A stretch of DNA of 64,000 nucleotides from Psychrobacter ciconiae (lineage in GTDB: Bacteria; Pseudomonadota; Gammaproteobacteria; Pseudomonadales; Moraxellaceae): assembly GCF_904846055.1 (NCBI RefSeq), contig NZ_CAJGYV010000001.1:1054001-1118000 (forward strand), in the 5' to 3' direction. This document shows, piece after piece, positions 1 through 8,946 of this stretch (position 1 is the stretch's first letter; every line of letters starts with the position of its first letter). The notes under the pieces were generated by a model. It ran no database searches, was not told the origin of the DNA, and saw only the letters and a program-made list of their open reading frames with translations. The position numbers were made by a program, and so were the translations under genes.

Positions 1-24
1 ACTTATAAAAACAGTAAAATCGAT

Positions 25-3000
25 CTAAGCTCTCATCTCATAAACACTATCGTTACCGCCTCTATAACTAGCAAAGATATGCTGATAGACTTCTGTTGCT
101 TTAGTATCGACATCTTCATCACTATATGACTCTTGGGGTAGCCAAAGCAGGTTGTCATGGATAACTATCTTAATCTGAGCAATAACCTCACGGCTTTCTC
201 GCCAGCGCTCAATATTTAGCTTTTCAGCTTTTAGTACGTCTAGTGTTTTCTTAGCCACTTTCTTCACTTCTTTGATGTCTTTCTTGCTCAGCTCCTTACC
301 TTCAGTCAGTAAATCAAAAATCGCCAATACTTCCTGATCACCTAAGTTTTCTTTTACAGCTCTCTGCTCTTCAGCAGATAAGTCTTTAACAAAATCGTTT
401 AGGTCATCAAAAACCTTAACCGTATTTTCTAGAGATTTACCTGCATTATAATCGTCTATTATTTCTTTATAACGCTCATAGAACTCAACCCTCGAAGGAT
501 TTTCTTTCAGCATTTGCTTCAGCTTATTTTCAATAACTTGTTGCAGGGTGTAGGTGATCGTATTTTTTTGATCAGACTTAGCAAATGCGTCTCTTAATTT
601 ATCAAAATCTAAATTGCTTAGGTCAATATAGATACCGTCTACATTATCACTTTGTTTGACACTGATACTATCACTCACCAAAACTTGTAGCTTTTGCATG
701 ACTTCAGTGATATCAGCAGACTTGACGCTTTTATTGAGACGCTTATAAATAGCATCAATTGCGTTATGGTCTTTAGTATGAGCCTTGGCTTGCGGTTCAG
801 GAAAAAGAGCTTTGTATTTTCTAAAAACATTTCTCGCCATAACTTCAAAGGTAGCGCGAGTGTTCTCGTTTAAACACACGCAGTTTTCAGCTTCTTGTAT
901 TTTGCTTATCCTCATCATTGGGTTAGCACTCTTGAGAGATTCGAGATCAAAGCCTAGTGAGTGAAGATGCTTTGTCGTCTCTTCAATAGCGGCTCTAAGC
1001 TCTTCTTCTAGTTCAGATAGATCTGCTATTGGGCTATCAGTGCCCTCTCCCTTGCCTCCGCCACCAGTATTGCCACCTTCACCATATACAGAATAGGCTT
1101 TTTCTAGCTGCTCGTAGACATTACCATAATCAACAATTAATCCATTTTCTTTTTCATCATCATAGACACGGTTTGCCCTTGCTATGGTCTGCATCAAAGT
1201 ATGACCTTTGATTGGCTTGTCTAGATATACGGTAGAGACAGACTGAGCATCAAAACCTGTGATCCACATGGCACAGACAATCGCGAGACGGAACGGATTA
1301 TCAGGATCTTTAAATTCTTTTTCTAGGTCACGCTCTACTATTTTTTTACGATGAGTCGCGATGTCTAGTCCCAGTTTTTTAAACTTATCAACTTCATTTT
1401 GCTCACTACTGACTACAACACAAACCTCAGTTTCAGCAACTCTTTTGTATTTGCGGCGCAGCTCTTGAGCTTCTTGCAGATCCTCAGCGTCATCGATACG
1501 CTTTTGCAACTCGACCAGATATTCAGCCCAATAGCTTTTGATTAGATCATACATACGCACCGCAGTCGGCTTATCAAGAGCAACTAGCATGCCTTTACCC
1601 TGATAGCCACGCTCATTAAAGTGCCATACCAAATCTTTAGCAATGGTCTCTAATCGGGACTGTGCGGTTAATATGGGATAATTTTTACTGAATTTATAAA
1701 TGAGCTTTTGTCTTTGCTCCTCGTCTAAGTTCTCATCTTCTAGCGCTTCAGCCATCTTTTCATCGAGTTCTGGGTTATCGATCTCGAGTAGCTCGCCCTT
1801 ATTTAGATAATGCAGCGGTAACGTCGCCCCATCTTCGACCGCCCGTTTAAAATCATAAATGGAAACGTAGTCACCAAATATATTCTTGGTCAGCTCTTCT
1901 TCATCTTTGATAATCGGCGTACCCGTAAAGCCTAGGTATGAGGCATTGGGTAAACCATAAAAACGCATGTTACGCGCGTAGATTCCACCTTGTGTACGGT
2001 GAGCCTCATCTGAGATGACGATGACATTTTTTCGATTGGTGATCAGTGGATATTCGCTTTCTTTCTTAGGATCTATAGAAAACTTATGAATCAAAGTAAA
2101 TATATAGCGATGATTTTCAGATAACAGCTCACGTAAGTGCTCACGTCCCGTCATACCAGATTTATTACCGGCAATTAAGAGCTTATTATTTACAACGCCA
2201 ACGCCAGAAAACGTGTCATAAAGCTGATTTTCTAGCTCACTTCTATCAACTACTAACAGGAAGGTATAAGAGCCGCCCATCGTCCGATGGATTTTTTCGC
2301 ATAAAAAAACCATCGAATAAGACTTACCGCTACCTTGGGTATGCCAAAACACACCAAGCTTGCCTTGTAAGTCTTCAATGTCATCCACTTGATCGATGAC
2401 TTTATTAACGCCGATATATTGATGGTTTTTTGCCATTATTTTGACAACCTCACCATATGAGGTATCGAACAACAAAAAGTTCTCAAAAATATCCATCAAG
2501 CGCTTGGGATCGCATGTCCCACGAATCATGGTATCTAAGCTAACGATGCCTTCTTCGTCTTCTTCGATACGCTTCCAATCGAGAAAATACTTATAAGGAC
2601 TGGTTATCGTACCGACTTTGGTATCTATGCCATTACTGAGTATGACAAAACCATTGCAATGAAAGATGGCAGGGATGGTATCTTTATAATCAGTAAAGTT
2701 ATCATCATAAGCATGGCGTAAATCTTTATGATGGGTCTTCAGCTCAAAGAACACTAATGGAATACCATTGACGAAACCCACCATGTCAGGACGACGGTTA
2801 TAAAGATCGCCTATGACCTCTAATTGCCTGACTGCCAAAAAGCTATTATTGGTATAGTCATTATAATCAAAGACTTTTAGATGACGTTCTTCAAGCTCAT
2901 TATCGCTATTAGTGAACTTAACAGGGACACCATCTTTTAGCAGCTTATACTTTTCTTGATTGATACTGCCTAGCGTTTTATCAGCCGTTTTTTGAATGAT

Positions 3001-3231
3001 GACTTCAATGGCTTGCTCATAAGCAATATCTGGCAAGTCAGGATTTAGGGTAATCAAAGCATGGCGTAACTCACGAGTGAGAACAACCTCCGACCTGTCC
3101 TCTCTCCCTAGCAGACCATCTTTACCAAAGGTTTCGTTTTTCCAAGCTGTGACAACTTGCCAGCCAAGCTCAACCAATACGTCTTTGGTCGCTTCTTCAA
3201 CCATGCCATCTTCTGAATACTCGTAGCTCAT
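25..3231 (-). CDS. hsdR: Type I restriction enzyme, R (motor/nuclease) subunit
   Basis: This is the ATP-dependent translocase and endonuclease subunit of a type I restriction complex. It works with HsdM and HsdS to cut unmodified foreign DNA in the cytoplasm. The 1068 residues start with an HSDR_N-type nuclease domain whose PD-(D/E)xK residues appear to be D149, E163 and K165 (in FFELK). An SF2 helicase follows: Walker A TQGSGKS at 298-304, DEAH at 408-411, motif III GFTGTP at 434-439, and a late QTIARANR motif VI. A helical C-terminal region, probably for docking to HsdM/HsdS, ends the protein. It is the last gene of the minus-strand hsd operon, 32 bp after hsdS. Length and motifs look intact. 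Only 24 bases precede its stop in the window, so what lies further left is unknown. Confidence 0.96.
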   Translation of the reverse strand: MSYEYSEDGMVEEATKDVLVELGWQVVTAWKNETFGKDGLLGREDRSEVVLTRELRHALITLNPDLPDIAYEQAIEVIIQKTADKTLGSINQEKYKLLKDGVPVKFTNSDNELEERHLKVFDYNDYTNNSFLAVRQLEVIGDLYNRRPDMVGFVNGIPLVFFELKTHHKDLRHAYDDNFTDYKDTIPAIFHCNGFVILSNGIDTKVGTITSPYKYFLDWKRIEEDEEGIVSLDTMIRGTCDPKRLMDIFENFLLFDTSYGEVVKIMAKNHQYIGVNKVIDQVDDIEDLQGKLGVFWHTQGSGKSYSMVFLCEKIHRTMGGSYTFLLVVDRSELENQLYDTFSGVGVVNNKLLIAGNKSGMTGREHLRELLSENHRYIFTLIHKFSIDPKKESEYPLITNRKNVIVISDEAHRTQGGIYARNMRFYGLPNASYLGFTGTPIIKDEEELTKNIFGDYVSIYDFKRAVEDGATLPLHYLNKGELLEIDNPELDEKMAEALEDENLDEEQRQKLIYKFSKNYPILTAQSRLETIAKDLVWHFNERGYQGKGMLVALDKPTAVRMYDLIKSYWAEYLVELQKRIDDAEDLQEAQELRRKYKRVAETEVCVVVSSEQNEVDKFKKLGLDIATHRKKIVERDLEKEFKDPDNPFRLAIVCAMWITGFDAQSVSTVYLDKPIKGHTLMQTIARANRVYDDEKENGLIVDYGNVYEQLEKAYSVYGEGGNTGGGGKGEGTDSPIADLSELEEELRAAIEETTKHLHSLGFDLESLKSANPMMRISKIQEAENCVCLNENTRATFEVMARNVFRKYKALFPEPQAKAHTKDHNAIDAIYKRLNKSVKSADITEVMQKLQVLVSDSISVKQSDNVDGIYIDLSNLDFDKLRDAFAKSDQKNTITYTLQQVIENKLKQMLKENPSRVEFYERYKEIIDDYNAGKSLENTVKVFDDLNDFVKDLSAEEQRAVKENLGDQEVLAIFDLLTEGKELSKKDIKEVKKVAKKTLDVLKAEKLNIERWRESREVIAQIKIVIHDNLLWLPQESYSDEDVDTKATEVYQHIFASYRGGNDSVYEMRA

Positions 3232-3263
3232 GACTGTCCCTATAAGTTATAACTGTTTTATTT

Positions 3264-4502
3264 TTATACTTCGATGATACCCATCATTAGACGTGGTAAG
3301 AGGATATCTCGAGCTTCTTTTAGCTTTTGGTTTTGCTTTATCAATAACAAAATAACTTCAAAATTTAAAGATACTTTTTCATGAAACATATTAAGCAATT
3401 GAAGTGAAGGTGTAATGATTTTTATATTTTCAAACTTATTTTTATTTACATTAGTCATAGTTGCACCATTACTACCTAAGGCTTCTAGATGAGGTTTCAA
3501 ATTCTTAGCAAAACAGTAGGTGAAGAATGTCATATTCTCGCTATCGAATTTTATAGCGTTAATTTGCTGATTACATTGTGATTCCCTAGATGTTAAGGCA
3601 CATACCCCTGCAGTACCTATACAGCTAACTAACAAGCTATTTTTAGGTAAGAACTTATTCTTTTGTGATAAAGCTCCTTCTTTACTTAGATAAGAATTAG
3701 TCTGAATTACATAAGGTAATTCACCCATATCTGGCGTCTTTATAAAAGGAATATCGCCATTATAGAGTGCCGTATTAATAGTAGATGGCGTTTTTCCAGT
3801 TATTATTTGTCCTAGATTTTTCAGTCTAGTTTCCGTCCATCCTTCAGGCAAACCTGTCTCTGCATCAATTTGTGTATTTTTATGATTAGGAAATCTCATA
3901 CGCACAAACCATTCTTCATAAATAAGCTGTGCTTGCTCCTCTAATAGCTCAATACGCTTTGTATTATTCTCGATTAAATCATCGTAGGCGGATAAGATGT
4001 TAGCAATTTTTTGTTGAACTCTCTTACAGCTCGGTATTATTAATTTGGTCGAATAAATCTTATTAGGTGAAGTATGTTTAACAGTTGCCCCCGTAGATGA
4101 GGCTGCTATATATTTCTGATATGCTTCAGTTCTCAGCAGCCAATATATAAAGTCTAAGACAACGTCTTCTGACAGAATTGAGATTAGACCTATTCGTTGG
4201 TTATGCAAATATATATTATTATCATTAGGCACTTTTGCTGAAAAGCCTAATGTATCCGCTTGTTTACTCAAATCTGTCATAGTAACGATTACGTCGCCAC
4301 CTTTAAGAATGAAATCTTCTTTTAACTCACCATCATAGTATTTAAGCTTATTATTTTTAAACCCTCCACCGATAGCAAAGTTTCCTGGAGTAACTAAAAC
4401 ATATTCACTTGGTTCATCAACAAAGAACTCACCCTTAAAGCCGTAACCATGTTTAATGTGTATTAAGTCTCCTAAAGTGACATGCTTCCATCCTTTTCTC
4501 AC
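3264..4502 (-). CDS. hsdS: Type I restriction enzyme, S (specificity) subunit
   Basis: HsdS recognises a bipartite DNA sequence and assembles the M2S methylase and R2M2S nuclease. The 412 residues have the usual two-repeat layout. Target-recognition domain 1 begins at about residue 6, and a helical spacer follows with QQKIANILSAYDDLIENN. A second recognition domain starts after GLPEGWTETRL, at about residue 215. The distal conserved helix ends near RDILLPRLMMG. The start codon overlaps the hsdM stop by 4 nt (4499-4502), indicating translational coupling. Recognition domains are the most variable part of such loci, so the target cannot be predicted. It is complete, with no frameshift seen. Confidence 0.95.
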   Translation of the reverse strand: MRKGWKHVTLGDLIHIKHGYGFKGEFFVDEPSEYVLVTPGNFAIGGGFKNNKLKYYDGELKEDFILKGGDVIVTMTDLSKQADTLGFSAKVPNDNNIYLHNQRIGLISILSEDVVLDFIYWLLRTEAYQKYIAASSTGATVKHTSPNKIYSTKLIIPSCKRVQQKIANILSAYDDLIENNTKRIELLEEQAQLIYEEWFVRMRFPNHKNTQIDAETGLPEGWTETRLKNLGQIITGKTPSTINTALYNGDIPFIKTPDMGELPYVIQTNSYLSKEGALSQKNKFLPKNSLLVSCIGTAGVCALTSRESQCNQQINAIKFDSENMTFFTYCFAKNLKPHLEALGSNGATMTNVNKNKFENIKIITPSLQLLNMFHEKVSLNFEVILLLIKQNQKLKEARDILLPRLMMGIIEV

Positions 4503-6079
4503 AGCTCAACTCCTTGAATCTTTTTCATAAGCTCAGCTGCTTCTTCATTTAGACTGCTAAGCTCTGAGCGGATCTCAGTCATACGCCCTTTATAATCAAA
4601 GTCCATATCAATATCGATATTTACGCCCACATAGCGACCGGGCGTTAAGCTATAGTCTTGCTCTTTGAGATCATCAAGATCTACTACCTTGCACAACCCT
4701 TCCACATCGGCATAAGTGCCATCAGGGAAGTGCTCAGCGAACCACTCATTGTCTTTACTCACGCCAAGCTCATCGCCGCGAAATGCGTTGATAAGTGCGG
4801 TTAAGCCTTCTAACTGATCCTCACTAAAATCTTGAATCGTACTACTGACTTTACGATAAGTGTTACGCGCATCGATCATCAAGATTTTGTTTTTGTTTTC
4901 AGCTTTTTTGTCTTTATTAAAGAACCACACGTGACACGGTAGTGATCGGGTATAAAAGAAGTTATTAGCGATAGAGACAATACATTCTACGTCGCCCGTC
5001 TCTATTAATTTTTGGCGTATTAGCTTCTCAGCATGACCTGCGTCAGTTGCCGATGAGGCCATGACGAAGCCTGCCCGACCTGACTCATTCAGATAACTGT
5101 GAAAATACTGAATCCATAAATAGTTACCGTTACCTATCGTACCGCCTTTGGTTAAAGGTGCGCCAAACGGTAAGCGAGCATCTTCTGTCAGAAACTTATT
5201 CTTACCATCGATACCGCTTACGTTAAAGGGCGGGTTTGCCATCACAAAGTCACATTTACCAGTGAGGTTATGCGGATTGGTATAAAAGCTGTTGCTCTCA
5301 ATGATGGCACCTTCAATACCATGAACAGCAAGGTTCATCTTAGCAAGCTTGGTATTATTATTCTTAAGCTCTGTACCATAGACCGTGATAGCCTCGTTAA
5401 CACTCTTGTTTGGCATATGGTCTTGAATGAAGTGAGCCGTCTGTACAAACATACCGCCAGAACCGCAAGCTGGATCATGGATAATGCCATGATCAGGCTG
5501 TATGAAATTAACGATTAGATTGACCAGTGATGGCGGCGTGAAGAATTCACCACCTTCCTGAGCACCAGCACCTTGCATCGAGAACTTCATCAAGAAGAAC
5601 TCATAAATGCGCCCGAAGATATCGCCTTTGGCTTTTTTTACCGTATCTTTGTTAAATACGCGCACAAGATCACGCAACAGCTTACTATCAAAGACTTGGT
5701 AATTTTTGGGAAGGATACCTACTAATGAGGGGTAGTCTTCCTCAATGAGTTTCATCGCGTTGTTAATTGCCTCAGCGATGTTTTCACTTTCAGGTAGTGC
5801 AGCTAAATAATCATACTTAGCTTTTTCAGGTAGTAGAATCGACCCCGCAGCTACGAAGTCATCCTTGGTCACTTCACGCTTTTGACCAGTACGAGGGTTG
5901 ATTGCTAAAGACTCCTGAATTTTAACCTTGGCATCTTCATGGCGATTTTGTACAAATCGTAAAAACACCAAACCTAGCAATGGATCTTTATATTCAGCAG
6001 CGGTAAGCGTTGAGTTAGCACGCAAATTATCAGCTGCGTTCCATAGATCACTTTCGAGTTGTTTGATTGAAATATCCAT
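4499..6079 (-). CDS. hsdM: Type I modification methylase, M subunit
   Basis: An N6-adenine DNA methyltransferase that uses SAM and is directed by HsdS. The 526 residues include an N-terminal HsdM helical domain (about 5-150), the SAM-binding motif I DPACGSGG at 202-209 and the catalytic motif IV NPPF at 282-285. Both are canonical, so this subunit should be active. The C-terminal helices, ending in an acidic coiled region, probably contact HsdS. It follows the pseudo-methylase gene by 57 bp and overlaps hsdS by 4 nt. It is therefore the second methylase-family gene in the operon, and the only one with a plausible active site. Confidence 0.96.
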   Translation of the reverse strand: MDISIKQLESDLWNAADNLRANSTLTAAEYKDPLLGLVFLRFVQNRHEDAKVKIQESLAINPRTGQKREVTKDDFVAAGSILLPEKAKYDYLAALPESENIAEAINNAMKLIEEDYPSLVGILPKNYQVFDSKLLRDLVRVFNKDTVKKAKGDIFGRIYEFFLMKFSMQGAGAQEGGEFFTPPSLVNLIVNFIQPDHGIIHDPACGSGGMFVQTAHFIQDHMPNKSVNEAITVYGTELKNNNTKLAKMNLAVHGIEGAIIESNSFYTNPHNLTGKCDFVMANPPFNVSGIDGKNKFLTEDARLPFGAPLTKGGTIGNGNYLWIQYFHSYLNESGRAGFVMASSATDAGHAEKLIRQKLIETGDVECIVSIANNFFYTRSLPCHVWFFNKDKKAENKNKILMIDARNTYRKVSSTIQDFSEDQLEGLTALINAFRGDELGVSKDNEWFAEHFPDGTYADVEGLCKVVDLDDLKEQDYSLTPGRYVGVNIDIDMDFDYKGRMTEIRSELSSLNEEAAELMKKIQGVEL

Positions 6080-6136
6080 AAACTATCGTTTTCCTAGCGT
6101 ACATTTAAGTTGTTTTAAATTTGGTTGTTTAAATAT

Positions 6137-7939
6137 CTATAAGCTCCAAAGTTCGCTTTGTCTCGCATATTGCTCTGATAATAGCTGTTTAATGGCTTTT
6201 TGTGTTTCTCTGCTTTTATCTATACATGCGATTGCCTGCTCTTGCTCTTCTAAAGACGGCACTATAACAGGTATCTGCTTGAGCTCTTTTAAGGAGATGT
6301 TGGGTATGGTAGCCCCTTTAATCAGGCGAGAAATTTGCGTTTGCCCGATATCTGATTTTAAATAAGCGTACAAAACCTTTGGGTTCACTTTGTCAGAAGT
6401 CGTCCTTATAACTATCGCTGATCGGTTTACCATCCAGCACTTATCACCCTTCGTTGGTACATCTTCAGGCACAATGCCAAGCTTACCAGCACTACCTTTT
6501 AATATAAAAATAATATCATTGGGCTGTAAAAAACCTGTTTGGTTCTTCGCGCGCTCTGACTCTGATATATAAGCCTCTTTGGTTGGGGTAGAAATATCAC
6601 CAATTTCGTTCAGGTCGCTAGCGCCCACTTCTAAGACAGTATAGTCACCTTCGTCTGGCTTAACAGATAAGCCACGCTCGAAACGAACGATACTATCAAG
6701 AGTGACTGTCTTTGCCTTTTCAAGGATTTTATTGACAGTCTTTTCTTCTGGGTCTAACAGGTAACGCCCAGCATCTAAACGATATTCTTGCTCTTTGAGA
6801 GTCGAGGCTGACACTGTGGTTGTGCAAGCTAATTGCTCATCAGAGGCTAGATACTCTAAAATAGTATCAATATTTCTTAAGCTCAGTAATCGCTTGGTTG
6901 TCTTTTTAATGAACTCTTCACCAGTTACATCTACAAATCTTACCGATTGGTTATGACCGTTTGGCTCAATGATTAATAACGATGTCTTTACAGCAGTTCC
7001 TGTCCAGATCCCTGACGGTAGGGATATCACTGCTTTCAGCATACCGTTATCAACTAAATGCTGTCTCAGATCTTTCTCCATAGTGGAGTATAAGAACCCC
7101 TCAGTCACTGAAACAATAACGGTTTCACGACATTGTTTAATGAAGTGTAGAATATTAGCTGATTCTACTTTTTTAGTAGGTATGATAAATCGATCATAGC
7201 TATCGATATTATCAGAAATATGCTTTGGTACTGTTACGCCCATTGGTGAGAAGCTAACACCATAATCGAAAGTTTTTAATTCGTTTTTGGACTTTGTATA
7301 ACTAGGTTTATCCAATGCATTAGAATATGATACCTCAAACCTATTTTTGCTCATCAACGATAAAGCATCTGCTATCATTCCTGACTGATTGATTGTCTCA
7401 TAGTAAACACCTTCAGACTCCTCGCTAGCTATGGCACACATAGGAAGTGAAGCAGGTGACATTACATAAGTTTTCTTATCACTTTTATTACCTAATAACT
7501 TATTAGCTAACTCATACACGCTCATATGGGCATAGTTATTTGGCTGTAAAGGAGAGGTATTTAATGTAATTAAGCTGATGATATCTACAGCCAAGCTATC
7601 TATCGATTCTATTGGGAATTTTAGTAATGTCGTAATCAAGCCATGTACAAGTGGCGTTGATAGCTTTTCTAAAACATCATTGCTTGAAAAAACGGTTTGC
7701 ACTTGGCTATCTTCACTTGCTTTTAAAGCTTCTATTAAGGCAAGCCACTCACCTTTGTAGTCAGCAATATCCTTAGTAAGCTCAATGCCATTAGGAAGCT
7801 CACCTTTTATCGATAAAGCATATATTGCCATCATCTTTAGCATGACTTCGTCATGCTGATCAATTGAAATGCCATATGAGCGCATAAGGTCATAAAAATT
7901 CCAGACCAGACTCTGAACGTTTTGGGTGTTTTTTTGCAT
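6137..7939 (-). CDS. Methylase-like pseudoenzyme fused to a type I specificity domain
   Basis: The 600 residues resemble an N-6 DNA methylase of the type I M family joined to a single HsdS-like target-recognition domain. Residues about 140-345 align by eye with the methylase fold, including a well-kept late block (GFLYSTMEKDLRQHL, then AVISLPSGIW at 303-312). However, the SAM motif position reads VMSPASLPMC (159-168) instead of DPACGSGG. The catalytic NPPF/Y position reads SFSPMG (229-234). Residues 411-600 look like an HsdS recognition domain plus the following helix. It is probably a catalytically dead DNA-binding partner rather than a methylase. It is uninterrupted over 600 codons, so it does not look like a decaying pseudogene. 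It lies 57 bp upstream of hsdM and about 40 bp after a small gene, inside the operon. Its role is unknown. Confidence 0.8.
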   Translation of the reverse strand: MQKNTQNVQSLVWNFYDLMRSYGISIDQHDEVMLKMMAIYALSIKGELPNGIELTKDIADYKGEWLALIEALKASEDSQVQTVFSSNDVLEKLSTPLVHGLITTLLKFPIESIDSLAVDIISLITLNTSPLQPNNYAHMSVYELANKLLGNKSDKKTYVMSPASLPMCAIASEESEGVYYETINQSGMIADALSLMSKNRFEVSYSNALDKPSYTKSKNELKTFDYGVSFSPMGVTVPKHISDNIDSYDRFIIPTKKVESANILHFIKQCRETVIVSVTEGFLYSTMEKDLRQHLVDNGMLKAVISLPSGIWTGTAVKTSLLIIEPNGHNQSVRFVDVTGEEFIKKTTKRLLSLRNIDTILEYLASDEQLACTTTVSASTLKEQEYRLDAGRYLLDPEEKTVNKILEKAKTVTLDSIVRFERGLSVKPDEGDYTVLEVGASDLNEIGDISTPTKEAYISESERAKNQTGFLQPNDIIFILKGSAGKLGIVPEDVPTKGDKCWMVNRSAIVIRTTSDKVNPKVLYAYLKSDIGQTQISRLIKGATIPNISLKELKQIPVIVPSLEEQEQAIACIDKSRETQKAIKQLLSEQYARQSELWSL

Positions 7940-7979
7940 AAGATGAAATTACCTTTAATTTTTAGTATTGGAAGACATG

Positions 7980-8165
7980 CTATTTAAAAGCAAGTCTTCG
8001 ATCATAGCTGTCTAAGTTATAGGTAGTAATCAACGTGTTATTTTCAGAAACAACGACGATTCCACCTTTTTTCAAAATATTCTTTAGCGTCTTAATAGCA
8101 CTCTGAATCTCTTTAACATTAAGGTCTGCGCCAGAACTTATTTTTTCATAACAGCTTAGTTTCAT
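7980..8165 (-). CDS. Small protein of the hsd operon (61 aa)
   Basis: A 61-codon gene whose ATG overlaps the preceding stop as ATGA (8162-8165). It has its own purine-rich ribosome site (AAGGAGAG) about 8 nt upstream, which supports real translation. The product starts MKLSCYEKISSG. It has a helical stretch (IQSAIKTLKNILKKGG) followed by a beta-rich end (IVVVSENNTLITTYNLD), like a small alpha/beta fold. I do not recognise it with certainty. The ending resembles the last strands of small DUF4258/RelE-like folds, but that is a guess. It is co-transcribed ahead of the methylase-like gene. Confidence 0.6.
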   Translation of the reverse strand: MKLSCYEKISSGADLNVKEIQSAIKTLKNILKKGGIVVVSENNTLITTYNLDSYDRRLAFK

Positions 8166-8347
8166 CTTACTCTCTCCTTTTTACACGCCAGAAGAAACTC
8201 CAATTCTACGAGCAGTTCTTTTGCGCGTCGTTTGTTCACAATGACCTTATCCCCGTCTACTTCTCCGAAAGCCATAACTATATCTAGTTCGGCTTTACCT
8301 ATAGCCCGTTGACCCATCCTCGATACTAAATGCGTTGAAGCTTTCAT
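8162..8347 (-). CDS. Small protein at the head of the hsd operon (61 aa)
   Basis: The ATG at 8347 is chosen because AAGGAA sits about 6 nt upstream. The reading frame runs open further 5' to 8491, but without a good ribosome site. The product (MKASTHLVSRMGQRAIGK, then IVMAFGEVDGDKVIVNK) has a short pattern, H-x3-R-x3-R, followed by a helix. This is reminiscent of the N-terminus of DUF4258-type small proteins. It overlaps the next gene by 4 nt (ATGA), so the two are probably translationally coupled. It could act with its neighbour as a pair; whether that is toxin-antitoxin, regulator or accessory subunit cannot be told from sequence. Confidence 0.6.
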   Translation of the reverse strand: MKASTHLVSRMGQRAIGKAELDIVMAFGEVDGDKVIVNKRRAKELLVELEFLLACKKERVR

Positions 8348-8892
8348 AAAAATTTCCTTGCAGTCATTGTTTGATGCAAGTATTAAACCATAGAAAATTA
8401 GTGTTGTAAATGGTATTGAAATAATATTTTTGTTTTTAAATTGGCAATTATGATATTTTTCTGCTTTTTTATTATTCATTGAGCCATGCAACAGAGCATA
8501 TTGCTTATATTTGGGAAGACTATATTTGGAGAAAGATTAAGACAATAGTGGGAGTTCTATCACTTTATATGCATATAGAATAAATATTATTGTTGGCATA
8601 TACAGCAAGAATTACACGGGTTTCTTTGTTATAAGATCTACTGGGTTGTTTAAGGCGGTAGTAAATAGTCTTAAGCCATAGGATGGAAAGATATATCTAC
8701 TAGAAATAGTTTTTTGGTGATAATATATGTTTAAAATTAAATAGTTGATTGGAAATATCTTGATACAATTGACTATGAGAAAAATCCCAAAAACCGGATT
8801 ACATTCAATACTCTAATGATGTTGGTCTAGCAGTTGGTCTATTTTAATAAAATTATTTATAATAACCTATATATTCAAAGGCTTATATAAAA
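8348..8892. other. AT-rich non-coding end of the restriction island
   Basis: About 545 bases without a convincing gene on either strand. The stretch is conspicuously AT-rich with many short A/T runs, unlike the coding DNA from 8947 on. It must contain the promoter of the minus-strand hsd operon, but no single -35/-10 pair stands out. It lies between the operon and the tRNA-derived attachment footprint, as expected for the terminal segment of an integrated element. Confidence 0.5.
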
Positions 8893-8917
8893 GGTTCGAA
8901 TCCCTCCTTCACCGCCA
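8893..8917 (+). repeat. tRNA-Ser 3'-end duplicate (island attachment site)
   Basis: These 25 bases match the 3' part of a bacterial tRNA-Ser: T-loop TTCGAAT, the 3' T-stem strand CCCTC, acceptor strand CTTCACC, discriminator G and CCA. No tRNA precedes it. The bases upstream cannot form the T-stem, D-arm or anticodon arm, so this is a fragment. A tRNA 3' end without its 5' part, exactly at the junction between an AT-rich island and core genes, is the usual direct repeat left by tyrosine-integrase insertion. The orientation implies that the intact tRNA-Ser is on the plus strand left of the window. Confidence 0.82.
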
Positions 8918-8946
8918 ATCTTTCTATTAACTTCTTTGTCACAGCT

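Noticed and set aside
7980..8347. The two 61-codon genes as one frameshifted protein
   Set aside because: Each has its own good ribosome site and the ATGA overlap is a normal coupling signal; kept as two genes, though the alternative is stated in the findings.
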